From Panicum virgatum (taxonomy: Eukaryota > Streptophyta > Magnoliopsida > Poales > Poaceae): a stretch of 64,000 nt of DNA. Location of the stretch: the NCBI RefSeq assembly GCF_016808335.1, contig NC_053153.1, forward strand, positions 12,473,033 through 12,537,032. The letters run 5' to 3'. The stretch's first letter is position 1, and each line of letters begins with the position of its first letter. Positions 11,374-21,164 of the stretch are shown piece by piece. The position numbers were made by a program, and so were the translations under genes. The notes below the pieces were generated by a model, which had not been told where the DNA came from, did not search any database, and saw only the letters and a list, made by a program, of their open reading frames with translations.

Positions 11374-13316
11374 AAAATCACCTTCGGGGACACCAAAAAT
11401 TGAACAAAAGCTAAACGCAATCAGGCCCCGCCTTACCCTTTTCAGGAGGGAGAATCCCGGTCGTGCCAGGCCCGTGTATCACGGCCAAAAGCTGCTGCAT
11501 CGACGCAGACACAATTGCAAAGACAACAAAAAGGGGGGCCCTCAGGTCACAAACAAACCAAGTGCCCACGCAAAAAATAGTAACGAAGATTACCGGGTTC
11601 GTCGAAGTTCAACCCCTCCAGCATCTCCAGCTCTTTGTCCACAGGTGGAGCCGAGGACCCACCCGGGATATCCCCGCCCCTAAGAGAGAGCAGCGTCTCA
11701 CCAACCAAAACCTCCCCCTCCTCGATGCCAGCCGAAGAGGTAGGAATGGCGACCGCCGACACCGGCGTAGGAGCCTTCGGAGCACCGGCCGCAGGCCCAG
11801 TGGGTCTCGGCTCAGGCGGCTTCAGAAGGTCCGAAGGCTTGGCACCAGTCTTAACAAACTCTGAATCCTCCGGTGTTTTGTTATACCTTCGGGGGGACAA
11901 TAAAGTTTAATCAGTGCCCTCGCCACCTCAACCCGACGGCCGGAACCAAAAAGCATGGTCCCGTACTCATCGCTAAGATCATAACGGGATCTAAAAAGCC
12001 TCACTTCGGGAACTACAATCTCCCCGCCCACCGTCCCTATGAGCTCTTCCATAAAGGAGGGAGTACCACTATCTCCCAAAGAAACCTACCCATCACGCGC
12101 CTTCCTCTTAGCGCTCTCGGCCCTCGCAACCGAAGCCTTCGAGCTCGAAGGCTTCCTCCCCCTCCCGCGACCACGACCACCCCCTCCGCCACCTTCGCCC
12201 GAAGTCCCAACCTCCTCCTTCTTAGCCTTCCCTTGGACCTCTTCAACACCACCTCGGAGCCAACATTGCCCGGAGGTGTCATCCTCGGAATTGCACCCGC
12301 AGGGACCTGCCGAAGGCCGTACTCAATGCCCATCTCTGCCAAGCATCTGTTCAAATGAAGATTCCTCTTGCAAACCTCGACCAAGGAAAGATATTCCTTC
12401 CTGTTCCAAGGCCCCAAAATGTCCGAGGCCTCCCGCTCCAGCTCGGCAACAATCACCTCGTCACTAGAACCTTCGGGTTTCCGAAGACCGAAAACTGGAG
12501 AGATCAAGTCATACGCCATCCCAGAAAAACGCTTCCGCTCGAACCCTCAAGGAGCCCAACCAGCGGACAAAGGCCAAATCCCCGTGGCCAAAAACTCTTC
12601 CACCACGTCTCTGCCCCCGCAAACTTGACATGCCGTCATAAAAGCTTCCACACACGGTTTAAAGCCTACCACACGTTTGTTGTACGAAGGCTGATAAGTG
12701 TGATCGAACGGCTTGATATCCGAAGCTAACAGATACTTCTCCTCATTCGAACCCTCGGGATCCGGAAAACCGATTTTGGCATAAAACCAGTACCCCAGCC
12801 AGTTCCCCTCCCATTTGTTTTTCTGGGCTGCGGCAAGCACAACCTTCGTCAAGCCTGTCTTCTTGTTGGACTTGCGAGGTACGAAGGTGCAACACCCATT
12901 CTGCACCACACTCTCTTCATCATCATCATCCATAAAAACCTTCCGAGGCTGACAGTGCAACTGAAATAGCCTACAAAAGGCATCAACGGACACCCCACCT
13001 CCGAACGTCCTCGCAACCCACAAAAATTTTGACAACACTGCTATCCCGTTCGGGGTGAAATGGTGAAGCTTCACGTTGAATGGATCCAGTAGCTTCAGAA
13101 CTACAGGATCCATCGGAATGCGCAACCCAGAAGTAAAAAAATCCTTAAAAACAACCACCTCTCCAGTCTGAGGCACCGGGAAAACCTCCGGGCCAGGAGG
13201 GCAGGAGGGCGACACACCCCCTCGGGAAAATATCCTTTCGAAACATAGAAATCGAGCGTACTCTGAGAGATGGCAGATGGCTCGAAGAGCAAGGTCTTAC
13301 GCTTCTCAGGACCCAT

Positions 13317-13920
13317 CAGGTCGGAAACACTCGCTGAAACCCCCGACAGACTTCCGCTGGCCTGTTCTTGTTGGACTGCCGGACGCGAAGCCTCGGATCC
13401 TTCGGGTTGTTCAACGGGATCAGAGTCTGCGCGAAGAACCGCCCTCTTAATAAATGCCCTATCTATATAAAAACGAAGAAAGGCAAATTAGAAAAAAGAA
13501 TCAAACGAACCTTCGATCAACCTCGCTATTTGCTTAGTGCGAGCCATGAACCGCTATTCTACTTACACCGAGAAAAACAATCAGCTTGATCACGCACGAA
13601 GCGGAACCTTCGGAAGAAGCGCTTTATAACAAAAAGCGTCGAAGGTAACCAAAGCTCAAAGGCGCACAGGTTTTACCCCCCCCTCCCCCACCCCTCCACT
13701 TATATAGGCGGGGGAAAGCAACAGTACCAACGGTAAAATCGAGGAGTCGGCCGCCCAAGCGACGCAATCGAAGCCTGACACGTGCACAACCAAAACCGAC
13801 CGTTGCAGCCGACGGTTCGGGAGACGTTTTTCCTCGGGAGCTTCCCGAAGGTTATGCGCAATCTTCTTCTTCAACACGGGTTCGGATCGTCGGCTTCGGA
13901 CCTCGCCCTCGAGGGGCTAC
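13317..13920 (+). other. leader of the antisense gene and polypurine stretch before the 3' LTR
   Basis: The first part is the upstream region of the antisense gene; the minus strand shows a TATATAAG-like box near 13700 (plus strand CTTATATAGG). The end of the block, CTCGAGGGGCTAC just before 13921, is the likely plus-strand primer (polypurine tract) of the element. Confidence 0.45.
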
Positions 13921-14053
13921 TGTTGGGGATTGGACCTTCGGATAGGCTCCCACCCTCGGAAATGCTCCCTAACTCGTTTGCAGGGCTCCAACGAGAGAAG
14001 GCGAGCATATCCGAAGGGCGACGGTCGCTCCCGAGATCGCCCAGGCCAGGGAG

Positions 14054-14282
14054 CTCACCTTCGGGTGGCCGAAGGTGACGAATGGTCACTCAGAAGCACA
14101 ATCTTAAAGACCAAGACCTGCTATAAATGAAGGATCTCACCTTCGGGTGGCCGAAGGTGACGAATGATCACTCAGAAGCACAAGCTTAAAGACCAAGACC
14201 TGCTATAAGCGAAGGATCTCACCTTCGGGTGGCCGAAGGTGACGAATGGTTACTCAGAAGCACAAGCTCAAAGATCAGGACC
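14054..14282 (+). promoter_or_regulatory. 82-bp U3 repeats with CACCTTCGG...CCGAAGGTG hairpins
   Basis: Copies start at 14054, 14136 and 14218 (partial). Each opens with the 9-bp arms CACCTTCGG and CCGAAGGTG separated by GTGG, then GACGAATGGTCACTCAGAAGCAC and AGACCAAGACCTGCTATAA. The arrangement resembles a reiterated enhancer; each full unit ends in a TATA-like CTATAAA or CTATAAG. Confidence 0.75.
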
Positions 14283-14524
14283 TTCGGGAACGAAGGCGAC
14301 GGCTGATCGCTCGAAGACGGAACCTTCAGGGCCGTGACCTCCGAAGTATCCCAAAGGACGCGAAGACCTTCGTCGGGTGTAGGCGTGTGTGTAAAACGTG
14401 AATACATGAGAATGTCGGATTTGTATACCTCTCTACTTGTAATTTTATCCCGAAACCGGCTGTAAGTGAGCTGTAAATGAGTTGGAAGGGGGCAATTTAG
14501 GAAAACCTAGCCGAGTGCTAGGGA

Positions 14525-14532
14525 TATAAATA
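14525..14532 (+). promoter_or_regulatory. TATA box of the Tat LTR
   Basis: TATAAATA in the context GGGATATAAATAGCCCC, placed about 140 bp before the LTR end. It is the best match to a plant TATA box in this LTR, so transcription probably starts near 14557. Confidence 0.65.
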
Positions 14533-15989
14533 GCCCCCTCTCTCCACAGTGTAAATGGTTGAATTTTCTAGTTATTACTGAAGAATTAAGTGTCTATTTT
14601 CATTGTCATTTTCATACTGTTCATGCTCTCTATTTGGGCATCTAAGAAGTTATTAAGATCCCAACAACAACATTAGACTAGACAAGACATGTGTCTCCGG
14701 CAAAAGGATAATATAATGATGACAATATAGCACAATGCAGTACAAATATAAAAGTGGGCTTTCAAAAAAACAAAAAGTGGGGCACGGGCTGGTGGGAACT
14801 GCAAGCACTCACCTAACGATCAGCATGCTCTTTTTTTTAGCAGCACGGAGTAGAAGCACAACCCCCGCGCCCTTCTTAATTATCTTGACGTCACTACTCC
14901 ATCCCCTGGCCATGGCGGTGGTGCTCGACGCCTTCGTGTCCAAGCTGGCGCTAATCCTGGCGGGCATGGCCAAGGAGGAGGTGGAGATGCTCCTGGGCGT
15001 GAGATCACCAAGCTCGAGACGACGCTCGGCGACCTAAGCAGCATCCTGGCAGATGCGGAGAGGAGGCGCATCCGCGACTCGGCTGTGGAGCGGTGGGTGA
15101 GGGAGCTCAAGGATGTCATGTACACGCCGATGACATCCTTGATCTCTGCCAGATCATGGAGGGCGGAGAAGATCCCTTGTCTTCACCTGCTGCTCCAAAA
15201 ACCACTTCAGGCTGCTGCAACATCTCGACGATGCTCTTTTGCTTCCGCAACCCCGTTGTTGCACACGAAATAGGGAGGAAGATACAGGCAGTCAACCAGC
15301 GATTGGTGGACCTTGAGAAGAGGAGCTGTCGCTTTGGATTCATCACCCAAGCCATCAATTCATCAGGTCATTATGCCAACAAGTCCACTAATCCTTGTTC
15401 TGACGGCAACCGTACTACTGGGCCGGCCTTCATTCAGTCCGAAATTGTTGGTGACAAGGTTGAGGAAAGTAAGAAGCAGCTCATCGACCTGCTTATCAAG
15501 AAGGTGAGCACTCAAGAAGGATCCAGTGGAAGCAATAATGTAGCTGTTGCTGCGGCAATCACCGGTGCTGGTGGGATTGGTAAGACCACTCTTGCTAGGA
15601 TGGTTTTCAATGACGCCACAGTAGTGGAAAAGTTTGACAAGACGGTTTGGTTGAGTATCAATAAGGAGGTCAACGAGATTATTTTGCTACGTAGAGCTGT
15701 AGCTGCTTTTGGGGGGGATTATGGTGGTCTTGCCGCAGACAAGGCTCTCCTCGAGCATGCTTTGAAGCAAGTAGTCCGGCAAAAGAAGTTTTTGTTGGCG
15801 ATGGATGATGTGTGGAGCGATAAGGTGTGGAACGAGCTGCTTAGAGTACCGCTCAATGATGGTGCTTCTGGCAGTCAAGTTTTGGTGACCACAAGAAATG
15901 ATAGAGTTGCCCGCATGATGAAAGCACAGCATCTCCACCGAGTTGACAAGCTAGAAACACAAGATGCTTGGGCTTTGCTAAAGAGGCAG

Positions 15990-17712
15990 GTCAGTGACTT
16001 TTAATTATTGCACTAATTATTTTAGTTGATTTGCATACAACTAGTCTATCAATCCGTGCTTCCGCACGGGCTAATTAGAATTAATATGAGAATAAAGTCA
16101 ATAATTATAATTATCTATCTCATACTTTTTTATCTATTAAATATTCTAATACATAGTATAAAACATATATTTATCATTATCGAGTTACAATAGATTTTAT
16201 TTTGCATCACACCTCCATATACATTCAATACATGTTTAGTTGAACTATTTATTTGTGAATTGGTATTCTTATCTCTTCCATCATACATGAATATATGGTG
16301 ACTATATCGTGGGTAGTATTTTTATATAAATAATAAAATATATTAATTATGATAGAAATAGTAATTTAAAATTTTATATTTATGCACTTTAATATATTAT
16401 TATAATTATATAATTTAGATTCAGATTTATGAGTAATTAATTTATAATAATAATGATATAATTGGATAACTTATATGCAAATTTAGGGAGGTATTTGTAA
16501 TATTTTTATAATGGCACATGTGGATAATTTACACAAATATTAAGGGGTTACTTTAGATTATTTTTATAATGGCAGAGGTGGGTAATTTAGATATATATTT
16601 AGGGGGTTACTTTAGTCTATATTTATAATGGCAGAGGTGGGTAATTTATTAGAAAAAATAACAGATCCGATAATTATTATAATTATAGTTGTTGGATTGA
16701 TGGCTGGATGTTTCTGATTTTTGTGAGAATTTATAGGATTTCTCTATTTTTTCAGAGTATCCACCTAGGATCCTAGGTGGCTTCACGTGGAAGCTCCAGA
16801 TGAGCCTCCAATTAGTAATAGTAAGATTGTGTGACACGTATCACAAGTTACACAGAAAAATTTAGGCCCTCTGACTACAGAATCATAGTGTTTTTTTTTT
16901 GAAGAAACATGAGGGAAATTTCCCTACTGATTATATATTAAAGAAAAGGAAAATACAAAGCTAGTTACAAACGGTCGCCTTATGAAACAAAAAAAGAAAT
17001 GAAAAAGATCAACATGATTATACAAGGGCTTCTAGCCATGATGACATATGTTCCTTAAGACTAGTTTTAGCCCTTAGGATAACTAAGGAAAATTCCTTAT
17101 CAAAATGTCTGCGACACTGATCCTGTGTTGGTTGAATACCCCTGAAAATATAATCATTCCGCTGCATCCAAATGCACCGTATAAAATCATAGTGTAGTAG
17201 TTGCAATAGTGTTAATAGTAGTTGCAGTAGCCTTCGTAGTAGTTGTAGGCTTGTAGCAAGGTTTAAATGTTATTGCTACAAAATAGCTTTCGTATAATAC
17301 CGTATTGAAACTTATTGCCCGTCATGGTGCTTGATATAGCAGCTGTCATTTGAGCCTGACAGTTATTCGTTATAACTGTTAAAGTCTAACTTTATTATTT
17401 TAAACTTGTACTATCATAATATCTTATTATATACAAGTGATATGCAAGATGTGTTCATCTAAACGTGACTAGCTATAGGCTATTGTAAATGATTTTTATA
17501 TGTTGGTATAAGAAACAAAGGTAGTCTTGATGTGTATTTAGCGCCATTATGTGCTATCCCCGCGTTACGGCTGTGATATCCCCAGTAATGCGCTATCCCC
17601 TATTTATTAGCTTTGAGTCCAACACACTACAGTAACTCCAGAAAACCCAATTAACACATCTCATTTCTCACAGTTCTCTGTCACACGTGCTGCTGCATTT
17701 TCTTTTCAACAG
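15990..17712 (+). other. intron of the NLR pseudogene
   Basis: Donor AAGAGGCAG|GTCAGT and acceptor TTTTCTTTTCAACAG|GTAGTATTG; phase 0 on both sides, placed between RNBS-B and the GLPLA motif. AT-rich. About 16050-16840 contains a CCGTGC-TTCC-GCACGG hairpin (16054-16069) and three copies of a GGCAGAGGTGGGTAATTT-like segment about 58 bp apart, possibly a non-autonomous Helitron-like or other unclassified insertion. A LINE fragment lies at 16891-17184. Confidence 0.8.
16891..17184 (-). mobile_element. 5'-truncated LINE (L1-type) fragment, 294 bp
   Basis: Flanked by the 10-bp duplication AATCATAGTG (16881-16890 and 17185-17194). On the minus strand it encodes the tail of a plant LINE ORF2 (CIWMQRNDYIFRGIQPTQDQCRR), then a 3' untranslated region with a GGGAAATTTCCC palindrome, and ends in poly(A) (poly-T at 16891-16900 on +). 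Truncation at the 5' end and an A-tail with target duplication are hallmarks of target-primed insertion. Confidence 0.85.
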
Positions 17713-20073
17713 GTAGTATTGAATGAAAGTGACGAAGCTGACGTTGATAACCTGAAGGATATCGGGATCAAAATTGTGGAAAAATGCGACGGCTTGCCAT
17801 TAGCAGTTAAGGTGCTTGGAGGACGTTTGCTCAACACCAGTAGAACAAGAGGTGCTTGGGTGGATGTCAGTAACCACTTGACATGGTCGATGGAAGGAAT
17901 GGATTATGACATTAACAAAGCAGTCTATTTGAGTTACGAAGAATTGCCTTCACACTTGAAACAATGTTTTCTGTTCTGCTCCCTTTTCCCTAAAGATGAA
18001 TCAATAACACGAGGAGTTATATCCCAGCTTTGGATCGCAGAAGGTTACATACACAACAAACTGAGCTCAAAACCACCAGAAGATTTGGCGTTTGAGTACT
18101 ACAAAGAATTGATTTCAAGAAACCTTTTAGAACCAGTCGAAGAATACTATGATCAATCAGCATTCACCATGCATGATGTTGTTCGATCCTTTGCTCAGTA
18201 TATATATAACAAAAGATGAAGAAGTACTTATTACTGAGGGACAGGATGTCAGGAGAACTATTGGTACTTCAAAACTCCGTCACCTATCTGTCTCGAGCAG
18301 GCCAGTAGAGGGGAATGCCTTGCAAAACCAATCTTTGCTTAGAACATTACTTTTATTTGGAAGTGCCACAGTTGAGCTAGAGGATTTACTGAAAAATCTT
18401 TCGGGCCTAAGGATACTATATCTAGATGGTGGAAATCTAGTTGAGCTGCGAGACTTCATATGCCATCTCAAACATTTAAGATACTTGTGTCTTTCTCGGA
18501 CATGCATATCGACCATCCCTCAAGGCATAGGAGATCTAAAATTTCTACGAGTCCTTGACCTTGTTGGGTGCACAAATATTTCTCAACTCCCTAACAGTAT
18601 TCTAAAGCTGCGGAAACTAATGTCACTCGACTTTAGAGATACCGCACTCACCTCTGTTCCTCGTGGCTTTGGAAAGCTGGAAGATTTGGCTTGGCTGTTG
18701 CGGTTTCCAACACATTCCGATGGCAGCATAGATGTCTGGTGCAGCTTAGAAGAACTAGGGCATCTATTAAAGCTCAAAGCACTAGAAATAAGAGCTCTGG
18801 AGAAGGCACCTTCCGGTTCTGCGGCTGCTAAAGCAATGCTTAGCAGTAAAAATCACCTGACAATCTTAGATTTGAGATTTACCAGCAGGCTCGGAGAGGA
18901 AGGGGAGGTCAAAAATGACATCAGCAAGGAGGAGCATGAGAGGATCGAGGATGTGTTGGCTAATCTATGTCCTCCGACTCGCATAGAAGCACTTGATATC
19001 AATGGCTACTTTGCACGCGGGCTACCGCAGTGGATGAGAACCATGTCAGCCTTTGGGAGCTTAAGATGGTTGGTGCTGAGGGGCTATGCATGCTGCACGC
19101 AACTGCCTAATGGATTGGGCCAGCTCCCCTTTCTTGGATTGTTTTGGGTTCACCGTGCTCCGTCCGTCCAGTGTATCCGGCATGATTTACTCCTACCCTC
19201 CTTGGGTGGTGAAGCTGATGGCGAGGAAGAGGCACCAGTGCTAACAGGAACACAGAACAAGAGGCAGCCTCATCATATCTCGCGTGGTGCTGGTGTTGCA
19301 TTTCCCAAGTTGGTAAGACTGGGTTTTGCGGGCATGCTGGGATGGTCAGAGTGGGAGTGGGAGCAGCACGTCCCAGCGATGCCTGCTCTAGAGGTGCTTG
19401 AGATTCGTAACTGTAAACTGCAACGTCTTCCTGCAGGACTTGCACAGCATGCACGCCGATTGAGAGAGCTGGACCTGATAAATATCCAGCACTAGGTCTC
19501 CGTGGAGAACTTCCCTTCACTAGTCAAGCTATGGTCATATGACAACCCAAGGCTGGAGAGGATCAGCAACAACCCAAGCTTGCAATGGATTGGCATTAGC
19601 TATTGCCAGGCACTAGAGGAATTGGAATTGGACGGTCTGCCATCCCTCCAGAGCCTGGAGTGGTGGGATTGTGTTGCTGACGCACTCCCAGAATACTTAC
19701 GAGAGGCAAACCTAAAGAAGTTGCGTGTAGATTGCAGCCGAAGCTTGCTTGAGCTGATCGCATTACAAGATGAATCCTGAGTGGGGGAAGATCAAGCACG
19801 TCCAGCATCTAAAGGCATATGAGCACGAGACAGGGGAAGATGAGGAGGAATGGTACATCTACTATACCAAGGAGCCGTATTCCTTCGACGCATACTTGGG
19901 CGAGTCCACAGGTGACTTCATCTTCAACCTACCCAGTGCTTTTATAGTTGTAAATCTGTAAGTATGGATTCGTTTGCCGAATCTGAAATCGTTTGTCTTG
20001 ATTTTTAGGAATAACACAGGAATGCAGAGAGTAAATGAAGCTTCAGACTGCTGCGACGGGAGCATTCAGTTTG

Positions 20074-20074
<1 letters not shown>

Positions 20075-20155
<81 letters not shown>
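20075..20155. repeat. (TA)n microsatellite, about 40 units
   Basis: Uninterrupted TA dinucleotide tract just 3' of the NLR pseudogene. Open frames reading IYIYIY come from this tract and are not genes. Confidence 0.98.
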
Positions 20156-20157
<2 letters not shown>

Positions 20158-21164
20158 TGCTATATGCTGGTAGCTAGGTACGTGTATGAAATGTCAACGG
20201 TTGTTCTTATTTGCAACTCCTATCATTTTGGTGAGCTACATGCCATTGTAACATTTGAACCACACATAACTTGTTAATTCAGGAGCAGGAAGACCTGCCA
20301 TTGTCGTAGCGGTACGTTTGGTAACCGAACCCCATGGAGGAGAACACATGGTGCCTGAAACCCAGCAGCCAGCAGGATCGCGCACGCGGACAGCTCCGGG
20401 CAGCCGTTGCACGCGCGCTGGCGCTGGCAGAAGGCGAGCGGCTGGAGGCCGGATGGAGGCGCCCAGAGGCCTCAGGGACACAGGGCGAGGGAGAGGACAC
20501 CAAGCACAAGCCAAAGCTGAGGGAGGCGGCGTCTGGCCGAAAGCTCCCACCATCTCTTGTGATTGTGATTCTCGAGCTAAGTTACTATCATCTAATTTCT
20601 GTCATCACCCTCTCTGTTATCGTCGATAGATGTGTGTCACTTCATCAAACTTTCTTCAGTTTGATCATTAGTGTGTTTCAATGTTCGATAACAAGCGCGT
20701 TTGTTTAGGACCTAGCTTATTGCAGATTTGACAGATAAGTACAGAGCATACCACAAGGGGTTTCCAGGGCTTCAGGGCCTGATTAACTACGGCTCAGCTG
20801 TGGTGCCCAGATAGCATTATTCTTCTTTTCTGAGAACAAGTGTGGCGTACAACGCCTACTCGTCATTGATCCTCTGAACATCAGAAGTAACACTGAGCAG
20901 CTGGGCTGATTGCAGCAGCACGGACGTGCGTTCCAGGAACGAGGACAGCAGAACGGCATTTGCAGGGGAGATCTGACGGCATCTCTCCCCATATGACAAT
21001 ACAGATAAGCATCAGTTCCCGTTATGTACTGTACTATATTGCTCTGGTGCCACAGCTATGGTAAGTAAAAGATGACAGCCAACTACCAGAACTAGCTATT
21101 ACTCTGCGAGAAACAGATACTAAATATACTCAACCCAGGGCATATATGACTATGAGTCCGGCCA
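20156..21164. other. interval between the NLR relic and the H+-ATPase stop codon
   Basis: No gene recognised. The right 300-400 bp should be the 3' untranslated region of the minus-strand H+-ATPase gene. A GC-rich patch at about 20380-20540 gives Arg/Ala-rich open frames without family resemblance. Confidence 0.5.

Larger units (their letters stand above)
7093..13316 (-). pseudogene. antisense gene of the Tat-type element, split by a solo LTR
   Basis: Gene-like unit on the opposite strand between integrase and the 3' LTR, comparable in position to gene 23 of maize Grande. From its 5' end: 13316-12547 encodes the 'putative gypsy type transposon' domain (LLFEPSAISQSTLDFYVSKGYF, then FKDFFTSGLRIPMDPVVLKLLDPF and GNWLGYWFYAKIGFPDP), with a frame change near 13210. 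A TGA at 12547-12549 falls in WAP-stop-GFERKRF, after which the frame continues to about 12037. Further pieces lie at 12079-11822 and 11900-11547. A long coiled coil lies at 11373-10755. The final piece, 7334-about 7150, ends at a good splice donor (GTAAGC near 7147). Its cellular role is unknown; such genes are thought to be host-derived or regulatory, which is inference. Confidence 0.65.
1..14666 (+). mobile_element. Tat-type Ty3/gypsy LTR retrotransposon, left part outside the window
   Basis: Large Ty3/gypsy element on the + strand. Order seen: gag, aspartic protease, RT, RNase H, a second archaeal-type RNase H, integrase, about 9 kb of repeat-rich 3' region with a gene on the opposite strand, polypurine stretch and a 3' LTR. 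The double RNase H and the antisense gene are known marks of the Tat clade (Grande, RIRE2, Cinful, Retand). The 5' LTR and primer binding site lie left of base 1, so the target duplication cannot be checked. Without the nested solo LTR the visible part is about 11.2 kb. All pol genes carry breaks, so this copy is not autonomous. The word CCTTCGG or its complement recurs throughout coding, spacer and LTR sequence. Confidence 0.9.
13921..14666 (+). repeat. 3' LTR of the Tat-type element (746 bp)
   Basis: Begins TGTTGGG and ends CCCAACA, a perfect 7-bp inverted repeat with TG...CA ends, and follows a purine-rich tract. Its U3 part contains two full and one partial copy of an 82-bp repeat. A strong TATA box (TATAAATA, 14525-14532) with a CCCCCTCTC start region downstream marks the U3/R border near 14555-14560. 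The 5' LTR is outside the window, so age cannot be estimated. Confidence 0.9.
14912..19961 (+). pseudogene. CC-NB-LRR disease-resistance gene, decayed
   Basis: NLR immune receptor relic. The ATG at 14912 starts an Rx-type coiled coil (MAVVLDAFVSKLALILAG...). NB-ARC motifs in order: P-loop GAGGIGKTTLA (about 15570), kinase-2 KKFLLAMDDVW, RNBS-B GSQVLVTTRNDRVA. After an intron at 15990-17712 come GLPLA, CFLFCSLFPKDE and MHDVV, then about 14 leucine-rich repeats to the conserved C-terminal YTKEPYSFDAYL. Lesions: frameshift near 15003, frameshift near 15123 (MY|DADDILDL broken by one base), frameshift near 18205 beside a TATATATA run, in-frame TAG at 19493-19495, and one-base loss near 19775. Each piece is otherwise well conserved, so inactivation is recent or some breaks are assembly errors. 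Confidence 0.85.

Noticed and set aside
19974..20277. Open frames reading IYIYIY
   Set aside because: They translate the (TA)n microsatellite.
20380..20540. GC-rich open frames next to the microsatellite
   Set aside because: Short, overlapping on both strands and without family resemblance; not supported as a gene.
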